From the NCBI RefSeq assembly GCF_036227125.1, contig NZ_CP109435.1:7626001-7690000 (forward strand): 64,000 bases of DNA. Direction: 5' to 3'. A program made the position numbers and the translations under genes. Below are positions 7,978 through 15,709 of the stretch, one piece after another. Positions within the stretch are counted from its first letter, which is position 1. Each line of letters starts with the position of its first letter. The stretch is from Streptomyces sp. NBC_01485. Lineage in GTDB: Bacteria > Actinomycetota > Actinomycetes > Streptomycetales > Streptomycetaceae. The notes under the pieces were generated by a model. It did not search any database and was not told where the DNA came from. It saw nothing but the letters and a program-made list of their open reading frames with translations.

Positions 7978-10900
7978 TCGGTGACGCCTTCGCACAGGTT
8001 GATGTACTCGACGGAGCTGTTCACATACTTCTTCCACTCATCGCGTGAGAGGTCGCCGTCCGCCCAGTCGCACATCCGCTTCTCGAGTGATCCCTCGGCC
8101 AGCTTCCAGATGTCGACGGGCCCCGGATTCCTGCTCGCCCGTACGGAGGGCAGGGTGGCTCCGACCAGGTAGGCGCCGTCCGGCGACCAGGCCAGGGACA
8201 CCACGTCGTTGCCGTTGGTGTCGTGGAGCGGCGGCATGGTCTGCCGACCGGAGGCCAGGTTGTGGACGAGGACGTGGTCCCCCTGCGCGGTGGCCACGAG
8301 CCGGCCGTCCGGCGAGATCTCGGCTTCGGTGGCGATGTCACCGGCGGGCATGCTCAGCGGCTTGATCAACGGCTTCAGATTCCCGCTGTCCAGGAGGCTC
8401 ACGGTGTTGGTCTCCCAGTCGAGGGTGAGCAGCCGGGACCCGTCCGCCGAGAGCGACAGCCTGGCGACGCGGGGCGTGGCGACCGTGCGCAGTTTCCTGC
8501 GGGTGACCAGGTCCACCTCGACGAGTTGGGTGTCCTGCCCTTCGCCCTCGGTGAAGTAGCCGGTACGGCCGTGGAGCACCATGGCCGTCGTGCCGGGTTC
8601 GAGGGAGATCGTTCCCAGGCGGTCCCAGTTCTTGGTGGACCAGATCCCGACGTCTCCGGAGGTGTGCCGTGCCACCATCAGGCCGGCCTCCGGGACGAAG
8701 CCGACCTGGGCGACTATGCGGTCGGGCGCCTTGCGCTTCCGATCGTCCTCCGGGGACATCAGGATCTCCTGGAGGAAGGTGCCGTCCTTCTTCCACACCT
8801 GCACCGATCCGAGCCCCCCGGACTGACCGGCGGCCGCCACGAACTTGTCCGACATGGCGAGCGAGTTGATGTACGAAGCCGAGGCGCTGTAGTCGACCAC
8901 GGTCTCGTACGAGGAGCCCGCGGTGCTGATGAAGTCGGGCGCCGAGTCGATGTCGACCGTGTAGGCGCCGTAGGAGGAGTTGGTCATGAAGAAGTCGGAG
9001 AGCAGCAGAGTGTGCCCCGGGCCGAAGGTCGCGCCCGTCGAGGGCTTGGCCGGGGGCAGCGCCCGTTGGACGGGAGTGTTGGCGAGCACGGTGACGCGCG
9101 CGCCGTCCCCCGCCGCCACCACGGTTCCGTCACTCGCCCGCACAGCCGCGACGGAGCGCCCGCCGCTGGGCACGGACAAGGTCTGGGTGGCGCTGTCGGC
9201 GGAGGAGCGCACGGGAATCACCGCGGTCCCGCTCGGTCCGGCGATCACCACCAGGTCGCCGTCCTGCTGCATCCCCTTGGGCTGGCTGGACAGCCCACCC
9301 AGGGGGTAGGCGATCCGGCTCTTCTGCTCGCGGTCCCAGGCCAGTACGCCGCCCTCCGTGGCCAGTGTCACCATGTCGTCCGACGCCTGGACCAGTGAGG
9401 CGGCGCGGGGCACCTCCGAGGCGGGGACGACCCGCGACACCTTCTTCGTCCGGAGGTCGACGCTCACCACGTCGTTCGTGGTGAGAAGGATGACGGCCTC
9501 GTCCGCCGCGCCGTCGAGGCCGGTGCTCCCGGGCACGATGTCCGCGCTCATCACGGGCCGGCCCTGCGGGAGTTGGCCGGCGAGATCCTTCCCGGCGATG
9601 TCGCCGAGGTGCAGACACGCGGTCGTCGTACGGCTGACGGGGTCGATGCTCGTCACGCTGCCGTCGTTCCAGACGAGGGTGAGCGCGGAGCTGTTGGCGG
9701 TGAACGCCATCCCCTTGATCTCGCTGAACTGCCCCACGCAGGACGGTGCCTTCACGTCGCCCAGCGGTTGGGGGACGTCGCCCGACGTGTCGAAGAGCCT
9801 CAGCTCCCTGCCGTCGTGCGCGGCGAGGATGCCTGATTCGGTGTCGCGTACGAGTCCGGCGGCCCGGCCCTTCACCGCCGCCAGTTTCCGGCCCGACCGG
9901 GTGTCCCAGACACGGATCGCGTCGGCGCCGCCCGAGGTGTAGACCCGATGCCCGGTGTCGTCCACCGCGAGGACGTCGACGACGGTCTTGTCGGCCACCC
10001 AACTGCGCACCATGTTGCGGTTGGTCTCGAGGACCTCCTGCATGGCGTCCTTGGCGTCGGTGTTCTTCGGATCGATCCGGTACCCGGCGAGCGCCAGCAG
10101 ACCGGCTGTTCGCGGATCGGTGCCGCTGAGCTTGACCGCTTTCGTGGCGAGCCCGATCGCCACCGCCTTGCGGTTGTTCTGCTCGCTCTCGTGACTGGCG
10201 AAGCCCCACGCGACCAGGGCAGCGACGAGGCTCGTCACCAGCACGGCGCCCAGCAGACGCGATGTGGCCCGGCCGTCGAGACGGCGGATCGCCTTCGCGG
10301 CCTCCTCCACCGTGACCACACCGACGATGGCCGCCTGGTTCGGATTGGACTTCCGCGCTTCCGCCTCGTCGCGTTTCGGCACGACGACCCGGTCGCGTTC
10401 GCTCACCACACTGAGCTTGCTGTTGTATCCGGTGACGGACTCGACGACCTGGGGGTTCGCCGCGGACACCGAACCGACGACAGCCGTACTGGGGTTGACC
10501 CTGCGCAGCCGCAACGGTCCCCGGAACCTGGCCGCGGTCCTGCCGAGCTCCGTGAGGAGCACGGCGAAGGCCGCGCCGAAGGAGGAGTCGCTCACGTGGT
10601 CGACGGGTCCGTCGCCGTCACTCAGCGACCAGAGCACCGCGCCCTTCAGCTTGGCCGGCCGCGCGGTCGCCCACGCGTCGGCGAGCGAGCGGCGGAACCC
10701 CTCGTCACCGAGGAACGCCGTCATGCAGCGCGGGTCGGGCAGGAGGCCCGGCGGCAGTTCGCGCACCAGGTCCAGTCGGAGCTCGAACCGCGCGCCTCGG
10801 TAATCACCGCGGTCCGCGAGCACCGTCAGCCGCGGTCCGCGCAGGGGTTTGGGCAGTCCTCCGTCGAGTGCGAGAAGGACGAGGGAGAGGTGTCCGCCGA

Positions 10901-11393
10901 CAGAGGCGGGGGCACACTCGGCGGTGACGAGTGTGCCCAGCCGTTCACCGTGGCGCAGGTCCGGGTCTGGGGTCCACGGCGGCGTTGGTATGGCAGTCGG
11001 CGCCGCGGCCGCGCTCTGGAGCAGCCAGGACGTTCCCACCCGCAGATGCTCTTCGGCGTTTTCGAGGTCTCCGACCAGGGCGAGCCCGAGCGCGGCGTAG
11101 GCACGTAACGCGCGCGCCGGGACCGACTCGTCCTCGACGAAGGGAGCCGCCACGGGCTCGTTCGAATCGACCCAGCTCGGTGCCTCGTCGAGAACGTCGT
11201 GCAGGGGCGTCCTGCCTTCCATGAGCAGTCGCAGCGTCTCGGCGTCGTCCTCGGCGACGCACCGGGTGAGGAAGGCCCACAGCGGCTGTTGCGCACCGGT
11301 GAGACGGGAGTACAGCTCTGAGACGTTCGTACCGGGTGGCAGGCCGCGCAGCAGATCGCGGACGTCGGTTGCTTGTGGGCGATCTTCGGCCAC
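7974..11393 (-). CDS. Lon-like peptidase domain - TM - WD40 protein (1139 aa)
   Basis: First gene of the five-gene operon; GTG start with AAGGAAAGG upstream. Residues 1-130 are helical. Residues 180-370 resemble a Lon (S16) fold: G-A-V-L-W-S-L near 251, D-S-S-F-G-A-A-F (269-276) in place of the D-G-P-S-A-G serine motif, and Y-N-S-K-L (323-327) followed by V-V-V-P-K, where Lon has its catalytic lysine and I-P-x-x-N. Ser271 and Lys326 are candidate dyad residues. A TM helix spans about 380-398. It is followed by the G-T-D-P-R-T-A-G-L-L-A-L-A-G-Y-R segment typical of STAND-WD40 proteins, then a WD40-like propeller. The C-terminal A-D-G-D-L-S-R-D-E-W-K-K-Y-V...C motif is the usual end of such proteins. 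No NACHT/STAND ATPase is present. Confidence 0.75.
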   Translation of the reverse strand: MAEDRPQATDVRDLLRGLPPGTNVSELYSRLTGAQQPLWAFLTRCVAEDDAETLRLLMEGRTPLHDVLDEAPSWVDSNEPVAAPFVEDESVPARALRAYAALGLALVGDLENAEEHLRVGTSWLLQSAAAAPTAIPTPPWTPDPDLRHGERLGTLVTAECAPASVGGHLSLVLLALDGGLPKPLRGPRLTVLADRGDYRGARFELRLDLVRELPPGLLPDPRCMTAFLGDEGFRRSLADAWATARPAKLKGAVLWSLSDGDGPVDHVSDSSFGAAFAVLLTELGRTAARFRGPLRLRRVNPSTAVVGSVSAANPQVVESVTGYNSKLSVVSERDRVVVPKRDEAEARKSNPNQAAIVGVVTVEEAAKAIRRLDGRATSRLLGAVLVTSLVAALVAWGFASHESEQNNRKAVAIGLATKAVKLSGTDPRTAGLLALAGYRIDPKNTDAKDAMQEVLETNRNMVRSWVADKTVVDVLAVDDTGHRVYTSGGADAIRVWDTRSGRKLAAVKGRAAGLVRDTESGILAAHDGRELRLFDTSGDVPQPLGDVKAPSCVGQFSEIKGMAFTANSSALTLVWNDGSVTSIDPVSRTTTACLHLGDIAGKDLAGQLPQGRPVMSADIVPGSTGLDGAADEAVILLTTNDVVSVDLRTKKVSRVVPASEVPRAASLVQASDDMVTLATEGGVLAWDREQKSRIAYPLGGLSSQPKGMQQDGDLVVIAGPSGTAVIPVRSSADSATQTLSVPSGGRSVAAVRASDGTVVAAGDGARVTVLANTPVQRALPPAKPSTGATFGPGHTLLLSDFFMTNSSYGAYTVDIDSAPDFISTAGSSYETVVDYSASASYINSLAMSDKFVAAAGQSGGLGSVQVWKKDGTFLQEILMSPEDDRKRKAPDRIVAQVGFVPEAGLMVARHTSGDVGIWSTKNWDRLGTISLEPGTTAMVLHGRTGYFTEGEGQDTQLVEVDLVTRRKLRTVATPRVARLSLSADGSRLLTLDWETNTVSLLDSGNLKPLIKPLSMPAGDIATEAEISPDGRLVATAQGDHVLVHNLASGRQTMPPLHDTNGNDVVSLAWSPDGAYLVGATLPSVRASRNPGPVDIWKLAEGSLEKRMCDWADGDLSRDEWKKYVNSSVEYINLCEGVTE

Positions 11394-11693
11394 GGCTGCC
11401 TTTCCTTCGCATTTCTCGCGTGGCAGTCATTGCAGCACGATCAGCGGGAGGTCATCTTGGCAGCAACGGAAGCCTGGGGCGACGGAAATAGTCGAATTCA
11501 ACAAGTGCTCGTCTCGCACGGGACGGCATAAGACCACGTACGCATCACCAGAAACACGGGAAGCAGGAATCACGCATCGCGCGTATGTGCGAGACATGCG
11601 AACTGGTTTTCGTTCGCGTATATCCGCACCAGGAGCTCCGGCGCTCTGCCATTCTTTCCCGGACCGTTCACCATCGAAGGAGAGCCGGCGTCC
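11394..11693. other. divergent promoter region of the Lon/WD40 operon
   Basis: These 300 bp between the divergent operon and the lipoprotein gene are clearly more AT-rich than the flanking coding DNA, as expected for two promoters. GAAGGAGA at about 11678-11685 is the ribosome site for the plus-strand gene. I could not place a confident -10/-35 pair, operator or small gene in it. Confidence 0.5.
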
Positions 11694-13319
11694 ATGGCCT
11701 CTTCCCGGAGCCTTCGACGGCTTCTGTGCCTGCTCTGCGCGGCGATACTCCTCTCCGCACCGCTCTCCGCGTGCCAGAGTGGAGGAGATGACGACAAGCC
11801 CCGTCCCGACACGGTTGCCGTGAACTGGCGTCAGATTCCGCTCGCCGATCTTCCTTCCGTCTTCTTCGGGCTGACGGCCGGGTCGCTCGTCACCGCGAAG
11901 GACGGCTTCCTGTTCGCGGGCCGCCTGCCGGGCGGCGGATCCGAGATGTACCGCTCCGCTGACGGGATCCACTGGCGGGCTTCCCAGCCCTCGGCGGGAA
12001 ACATGTCGGTGCGCGCGCTGGCGGCGTACGACGGAGAGGTGGTCGCGGGGGGCAAGGTGCTGCGGGACGGGGAGGACTCCCCGGCGGTCATCCGCTATCG
12101 CGGAGAGGGGCGGTGGAGTGCCGTCCAGTACCTGCCCGGGGGAAAGCCCTCCGACGTCGTCCTGGCCGCGGCCCGTGGACCGCGTGGCAGCGTGGTGGTG
12201 GGCCACGACGGCGGGCCGTTCGAACCGGACACCGAACGGAAGCGGGGCCGGAGCCTGCGTGTGTGGGTCTCGACGGGCACGGACCCGTTCGGCGCGCCGC
12301 ACGAGGTGACCTGTCCGCAGTGGCCGGACCAGGAACCCGAGGTGGGGGCTCTCGCCGACGAGCACGGATTCACCGTGTGGGCGAGGTGTGCGGATCCCTG
12401 GGGCACGTCGAAGTCCCTGGTCATCGACAGTTCGGACGGTGCGGACTGGCACACCGCGGTCGGGCCCCGGACCTCGCTGCCCCTGAACGCGGCCGTGTCC
12501 GGCCCGTCGGGCTCCGTCGTTCTGACGGGTCCCCTCACGTCCGCCGCCGCGACGGCGAAGTCCCCGGAGGCATGGAGCCGGAAAGCCTCGGCCGACGGCT
12601 CGGGTTGGCGCCGGACCGGGAGCCTCGGCGGGACGGAAGGCGAACGCCGGTTGATCGGTGACGTGGTCGCCGTGCCCGGCGGATATGTGGCCGCGGGGTC
12701 GGCCGAGACCACGGCCGGCGTCACCGGTGCCGTGTGGTCTTCCGCCGATGGGCGGCACTGGAACAGGCAGACGGGCGGCGAGGACGGCTTCCGGCAGTCG
12801 GTGCGGGTGGATGCCGTCGCGGAGTACAAGGGCACCTTCCTCGCCTTCGGCACCGACCCGGCCACGGACGGGCACCCGCCCTCCAACACCCGGGTGTGGC
12901 TGGGCACGTCTCCCGGGCACACGCCGAAGCCGCTCCCCACCAAGGGCACGGGGCTTCGGGCGGTCGCCGGTGACTGGGGCTGGGCGCAGGGCTCACTGAA
13001 GATCTCGGAGCAGGGCGAGTTCGCCTACCGCTTCCGGATCTTCCGGGACTGCGCCACCGACGGACCGCCGTGCGACGACGTAGACACCTCCACCTGGGGT
13101 GGTGTCGTCACCGGCACGGTGACGGAAGGGTCCGGTGGCGGCTTCCAGGGCCGAGTGATTTCCTCCAACGCGCCCGACCGGCCCTACAAGCCCGGCACGG
13201 CGGTCGCCGTGACCCGCGAGCCCTACAGCGCGGTCGGCCTCACCATCGGCAAATCGGTGGTGGGAGTCTTCTGCGCACCCGGTGCCTTCGACGAACGATG
13301 CCTTGACGTCCAGGGCTGA
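11694..13319 (+). CDS. Asp-box beta-propeller lipoprotein
   Basis: The 541-residue secreted lipoprotein has a basic N-terminus, a hydrophobic stretch and the lipobox P-L-S-A-C with Cys27. It contains repeated Asp-box motifs of the BNR/sialidase type: S-A-D-G-I-H-W near 94, S-S-D-G-A-D-W near 248 and S-S-A-D-G-R-H-W near 350. This indicates a bladed propeller without an evident catalytic site. The last 80 residues carry paired cysteines (C-A-T-D-G-P-P-C, F-C-A-P-G...C), likely disulphides. It is divergent from the Lon/WD40 operon and shares its promoter region. Both clusters encode surface propellers, so co-function is possible (inference). The start is fixed by GAAGGAGA nine bases upstream. 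Confidence 0.8.
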   Translation: MASSRSLRRLLCLLCAAILLSAPLSACQSGGDDDKPRPDTVAVNWRQIPLADLPSVFFGLTAGSLVTAKDGFLFAGRLPGGGSEMYRSADGIHWRASQPSAGNMSVRALAAYDGEVVAGGKVLRDGEDSPAVIRYRGEGRWSAVQYLPGGKPSDVVLAAARGPRGSVVVGHDGGPFEPDTERKRGRSLRVWVSTGTDPFGAPHEVTCPQWPDQEPEVGALADEHGFTVWARCADPWGTSKSLVIDSSDGADWHTAVGPRTSLPLNAAVSGPSGSVVLTGPLTSAAATAKSPEAWSRKASADGSGWRRTGSLGGTEGERRLIGDVVAVPGGYVAAGSAETTAGVTGAVWSSADGRHWNRQTGGEDGFRQSVRVDAVAEYKGTFLAFGTDPATDGHPPSNTRVWLGTSPGHTPKPLPTKGTGLRAVAGDWGWAQGSLKISEQGEFAYRFRIFRDCATDGPPCDDVDTSTWGGVVTGTVTEGSGGGFQGRVISSNAPDRPYKPGTAVAVTREPYSAVGLTIGKSVVGVFCAPGAFDERCLDVQG

Positions 13320-13326
13320 TTCCTCG

Positions 13327-13349
13327 CGCCGGCACCATTCATGTCGGCG
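13327..13349 (+). terminator. putative terminator of the Asp-box lipoprotein gene
   Basis: CGCCGGCA and TGTCGGCG pair (one G-T) around a 7-nt loop starting 8 bases after the stop codon. There is no T-tract, which is common in high-GC actinomycetes. Confidence 0.4.
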
Positions 13350-13622
13350 TTGAAACCAACCGGGGAGCGGCACAGATCACTCCGGCCAGCCCGCCACGGA
13401 GGGGCGAGTGACTCGCCCACGTGCAGGCCGTGCGAAAACGCAGTACGTCTGTGAAAGCCGGTCCGCGTTGACCCCTACGTTCTTACGCAGACGTCTGGGC
13501 CAGCCATGATGGTCATAGAGGCTCCGCCCCGGGCGCCGGATGCTGTCGGCGAATTCCGCCCGGGCGATCCGGGCCGGGTGAGGGTGAGTCCGTGCTGGAG
13601 ATCCGGGGTGCTGCCGGCCGCG

Positions 13623-13656
13623 AACTGTGACACTTCCTAGCGGGAGTGTCACAGTT
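13623..13656. repeat. perfect 12-bp inverted repeat
   Basis: AACTGTGACACT and AGTGTCACAGTT are exact reverse complements separated by 10 nt. It lies in non-coding DNA about 300 bp downstream of the lipoprotein gene. It could be a regulator site, an element end or a folded transcript end; nothing nearby decides which. Confidence 0.6.
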
Positions 13657-13823
13657 GCAGAACTGGTACCCGGCCGCCCGTGGATTCGCCAACAGCGTCC
13701 GGGCGCCGGGGCGGAGCCTCTTCGTGGGGGAAGGGAATCCGCTGCGAGCGAGTTCGGGACCCATTTCTGAGCCGGCCGATCGTCTCCGCGTTCGCTGAGG
13801 CCGCGGTAACGGGCCCGTACAGG

Positions 13824-14043
13824 GAACTGCCCAGACCTCGCCCCACCGTGCCTGCACGAGCGCAGTCTTGGGGCGTTCGGTGAGGGTGACCGGTGAATCG
13901 GCGTCGAGGAGTACTTCCCGTGCCGCGCGAGTCAGTTCGTATGACGCGGTCCGGGCGGAACCTGTACCTCCCCAGCGCGCCTTGCCGCCGCCGTCGACCG
14001 GTTCGACGAAGCATCGCCGCCGGGACCAGCCGACGTACGTCAC
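13824..14043 (-). pseudogene. fragment resembling C-terminal region of an Lhr-type helicase
   Basis: One minus-strand frame reads V-T-Y-V-G-W-S-R-R-R-C-F-V-E-P-V, then K-A-R-W-G-G-T-G, then S-Y-E-L-T-R-A-A-R-E-V-L-L. This is the kind of sequence found near the end of large DEAD/DEAH (Lhr-like) helicases in streptomycetes: F-V-E-P...A-R-W...S-Y-E-L-T-R-A. Homology stops abruptly on both sides (around V-W-A-V-P and before V-T-Y), and no helicase motor motifs are present, so this is a remnant. The identification is from memory of the family, not a search. Confidence 0.45.
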
Positions 14044-14371
14044 CTGCCGGGGATACACCTGGCGGGGAGACACGACCGAGCCGGCCGGCTGCCGCAGGCC
14101 AACGCGGTTCAGACGGCACCTTCCGCAGTCTGATCAACAACTCTCCGCCTCAGGTACTGTGATGGCCGCTGAAGCCGTCTGCCCCGACCCGGCGGCATGC
14201 CTTGCGGGAGGCGCCCCACACGTGGACGTGACGCGATCTTCCCTCTTGCGCCCGCGAGACCCCGCCGAGGAGCGACTTGCCGTGTCGCCTGCCCGAGCCG
14301 CAGTGCGCAGCACGGGCCACGTCAGCAGGCCTGGCGTCTCTCCCCGCCATACCCCTCTTTTGGAGACCTGA

Positions 14372-14806
14372 ATGACCATTCACACAGCCACAGCATGGGT
14401 GCTGCTGGCCTCTGGACTCATCTTCCTGCTGGCACTGATCCTCGGAGTCTGGAAGTGGTTCGCGATGACCGGCTCGCCGGAGGGTCGTGCCCATCCCTAC
14501 GTCGACGTCGCTCATCGCTCCGCGTTGCTGTACGCGTTCGCGACCCAACTCATTGCCGTCCTCGTCGAACTGTCCGGATGGTCGTCCGTGGTCAACGCGA
14601 CCGCGGCCTCCGTGATCATCCTGCTGTTCGTGGGGACCATCGGAAACTACATCCGACTCGGACTGCAGGGCGGAACCGACAACCAGATGCGCAACCCGCC
14701 TCGAGGTCATCTGTTCGTCCTGCTCACCCTGATAATTGGTGAGATAGGCAGTTTCGGTGTTCTGCTTGCAGGCTTCGTCCAGGCTCAAAGCAGCGTCCTC
14801 TTCTGA
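14372..14806 (+). CDS. four-TM integral membrane protein, hypothetical
   Basis: I do not recognise this 144-residue protein. It has four hydrophobic segments at about 7-28, 52-70, 73-92 and 112-135. The conserved-looking loop A-H-P-Y-V-D-V-A-H-R-S-A-L-L-Y lies between the first two, and G-T-D-N-Q-M-R between the third and fourth. A TGGAGA ribosome site precedes the ATG. It is followed 21 bp later by a strong hairpin. Histidines in the first loop could bind metal or haem, but this is speculation. It is a single-gene unit with no informative neighbours. Confidence 0.75.
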   Translation: MTIHTATAWVLLASGLIFLLALILGVWKWFAMTGSPEGRAHPYVDVAHRSALLYAFATQLIAVLVELSGWSSVVNATAASVIILLFVGTIGNYIRLGLQGGTDNQMRNPPRGHLFVLLTLIIGEIGSFGVLLAGFVQAQSSVLF

Positions 14807-14827
14807 CGGATCGCATGCCCCCTCCGG

Positions 14828-14858
14828 CCGTCCGCCCGGCAATTGCCCGGGCGGACGG
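14828..14858. terminator. strong hairpin terminator
   Basis: CCGTCCGCCCGG pairs exactly with CCGGGCGGACGG around a 7-nt loop (CAATTGC), just past the stop of the plus-strand membrane protein gene. It may also serve the convergent response-regulator gene. Confidence 0.8.
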
Positions 14859-15051
14859 CTCCCTCCGTACCGCCTGCTCGCCGCCGTCTGCGCGGCCCTG
14901 TTCCGGCGCCGCCGTCCGTCCCGGAGCTGCCGTGACGGCTGGTCGCGCAGTTCCCCGCGCCCCTTCAGGGCACTGCCGCAGTGGACTTCGCCGGACCCGC
15001 TCAGGGAGTGTCTGATCGACGGCTGATCGCGTCGGCCGGCGGCGGGTCGGC

Positions 15052-15705
15052 TCAACGGTCGTGGAGCAGCCCGGCGTCGTGTGCGAGGACGGCGGCCTGT
15101 ACGCGGTTGGCGCAGCCGGTGCGGGTGAGGATCCGGCTGATGTGCGCCTTGACCGTGCCGGCGCTCAGATACAGCTGATCGGCGATCTCCGCGTTGGACA
15201 GGCCCGTCCCGAGCAGTCGCAGGACATCCCGTTCGGTCGGGGTCAGTTCCTCGGTCCTGTGCAGGGCGGCCTCGGTGTCGCGGCCGGACCGCACGTGCCG
15301 TTCCAGTAGCTGCCGGGTGATCCGGGGGGCCAGTACCGGCTCACCCTTCGCGGCGAGTTGCACGGCGCGGATCAGCTCGGCGGGACCGGTGTCCTTGAGG
15401 AGGAAACCACTCGCCCCGGCCCGCAGGGCGCGCGTCACGCTCGCTTCCTCGCCGAACGCCGTCAGCATCACGACACAGGTGCGGGGCGAGAGGCGGGCGA
15501 TGTCCTCGGCGGCGGCGATTCCGTCCCTGGACGGCATCTGGATGTCGAGCAGGGCGACGTCGATGTCCTGTGCGCGGCATGCCGCGGCGGCCTCGCGGCC
15601 GTCGCCCGCCTCGGCGACCACCTCGATGTCGTCGGCGTTCTCCAGGATCAGCCGGATTCCCGCGCGCATCAGCGCCTCGTCGTCGGCGACCAGGACTCGG
15701 ATCAT
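15052..15705 (-). CDS. NarL/FixJ-family response regulator
   Basis: The 217-residue response regulator has a receiver domain (1-120) with acidic pocket D8/D9, phospho-acceptor Asp54 in L-L-D-I-Q-M-P and the lysine in G-F-L-L-K-D near 104. A LuxR-type HTH (about 150-215) follows: L-T-P-T-E-R-D-V-L-R-L-L-G...S-N-A-E-I-A-D-Q-L-Y-L-S-A-G-T-V-K. It starts 4 bp after the kinase gene's stop on the same strand, forming a standard kinase-regulator pair. The regulon cannot be read here. Confidence 0.92.
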   Translation of the reverse strand: MIRVLVADDEALMRAGIRLILENADDIEVVAEAGDGREAAAACRAQDIDVALLDIQMPSRDGIAAAEDIARLSPRTCVVMLTAFGEEASVTRALRAGASGFLLKDTGPAELIRAVQLAAKGEPVLAPRITRQLLERHVRSGRDTEAALHRTEELTPTERDVLRLLGTGLSNAEIADQLYLSAGTVKAHISRILTRTGCANRVQAAVLAHDAGLLHDR

Positions 15706-15709
15706 CAGG

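Larger units (their letters stand above)
13350..14371. other. gene-poor, degenerate interval
   Basis: About 1 kb without an intact gene. Open frames here are short, disagree between strands and have poor ribosome sites. It holds a 34-bp inverted repeat (13623-13656) and a helicase-like fragment on the minus strand (13824-14043), so it looks like a site of past insertion and deletion. The final 60 bp should contain the promoter of the 14372 gene. Confidence 0.5.
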
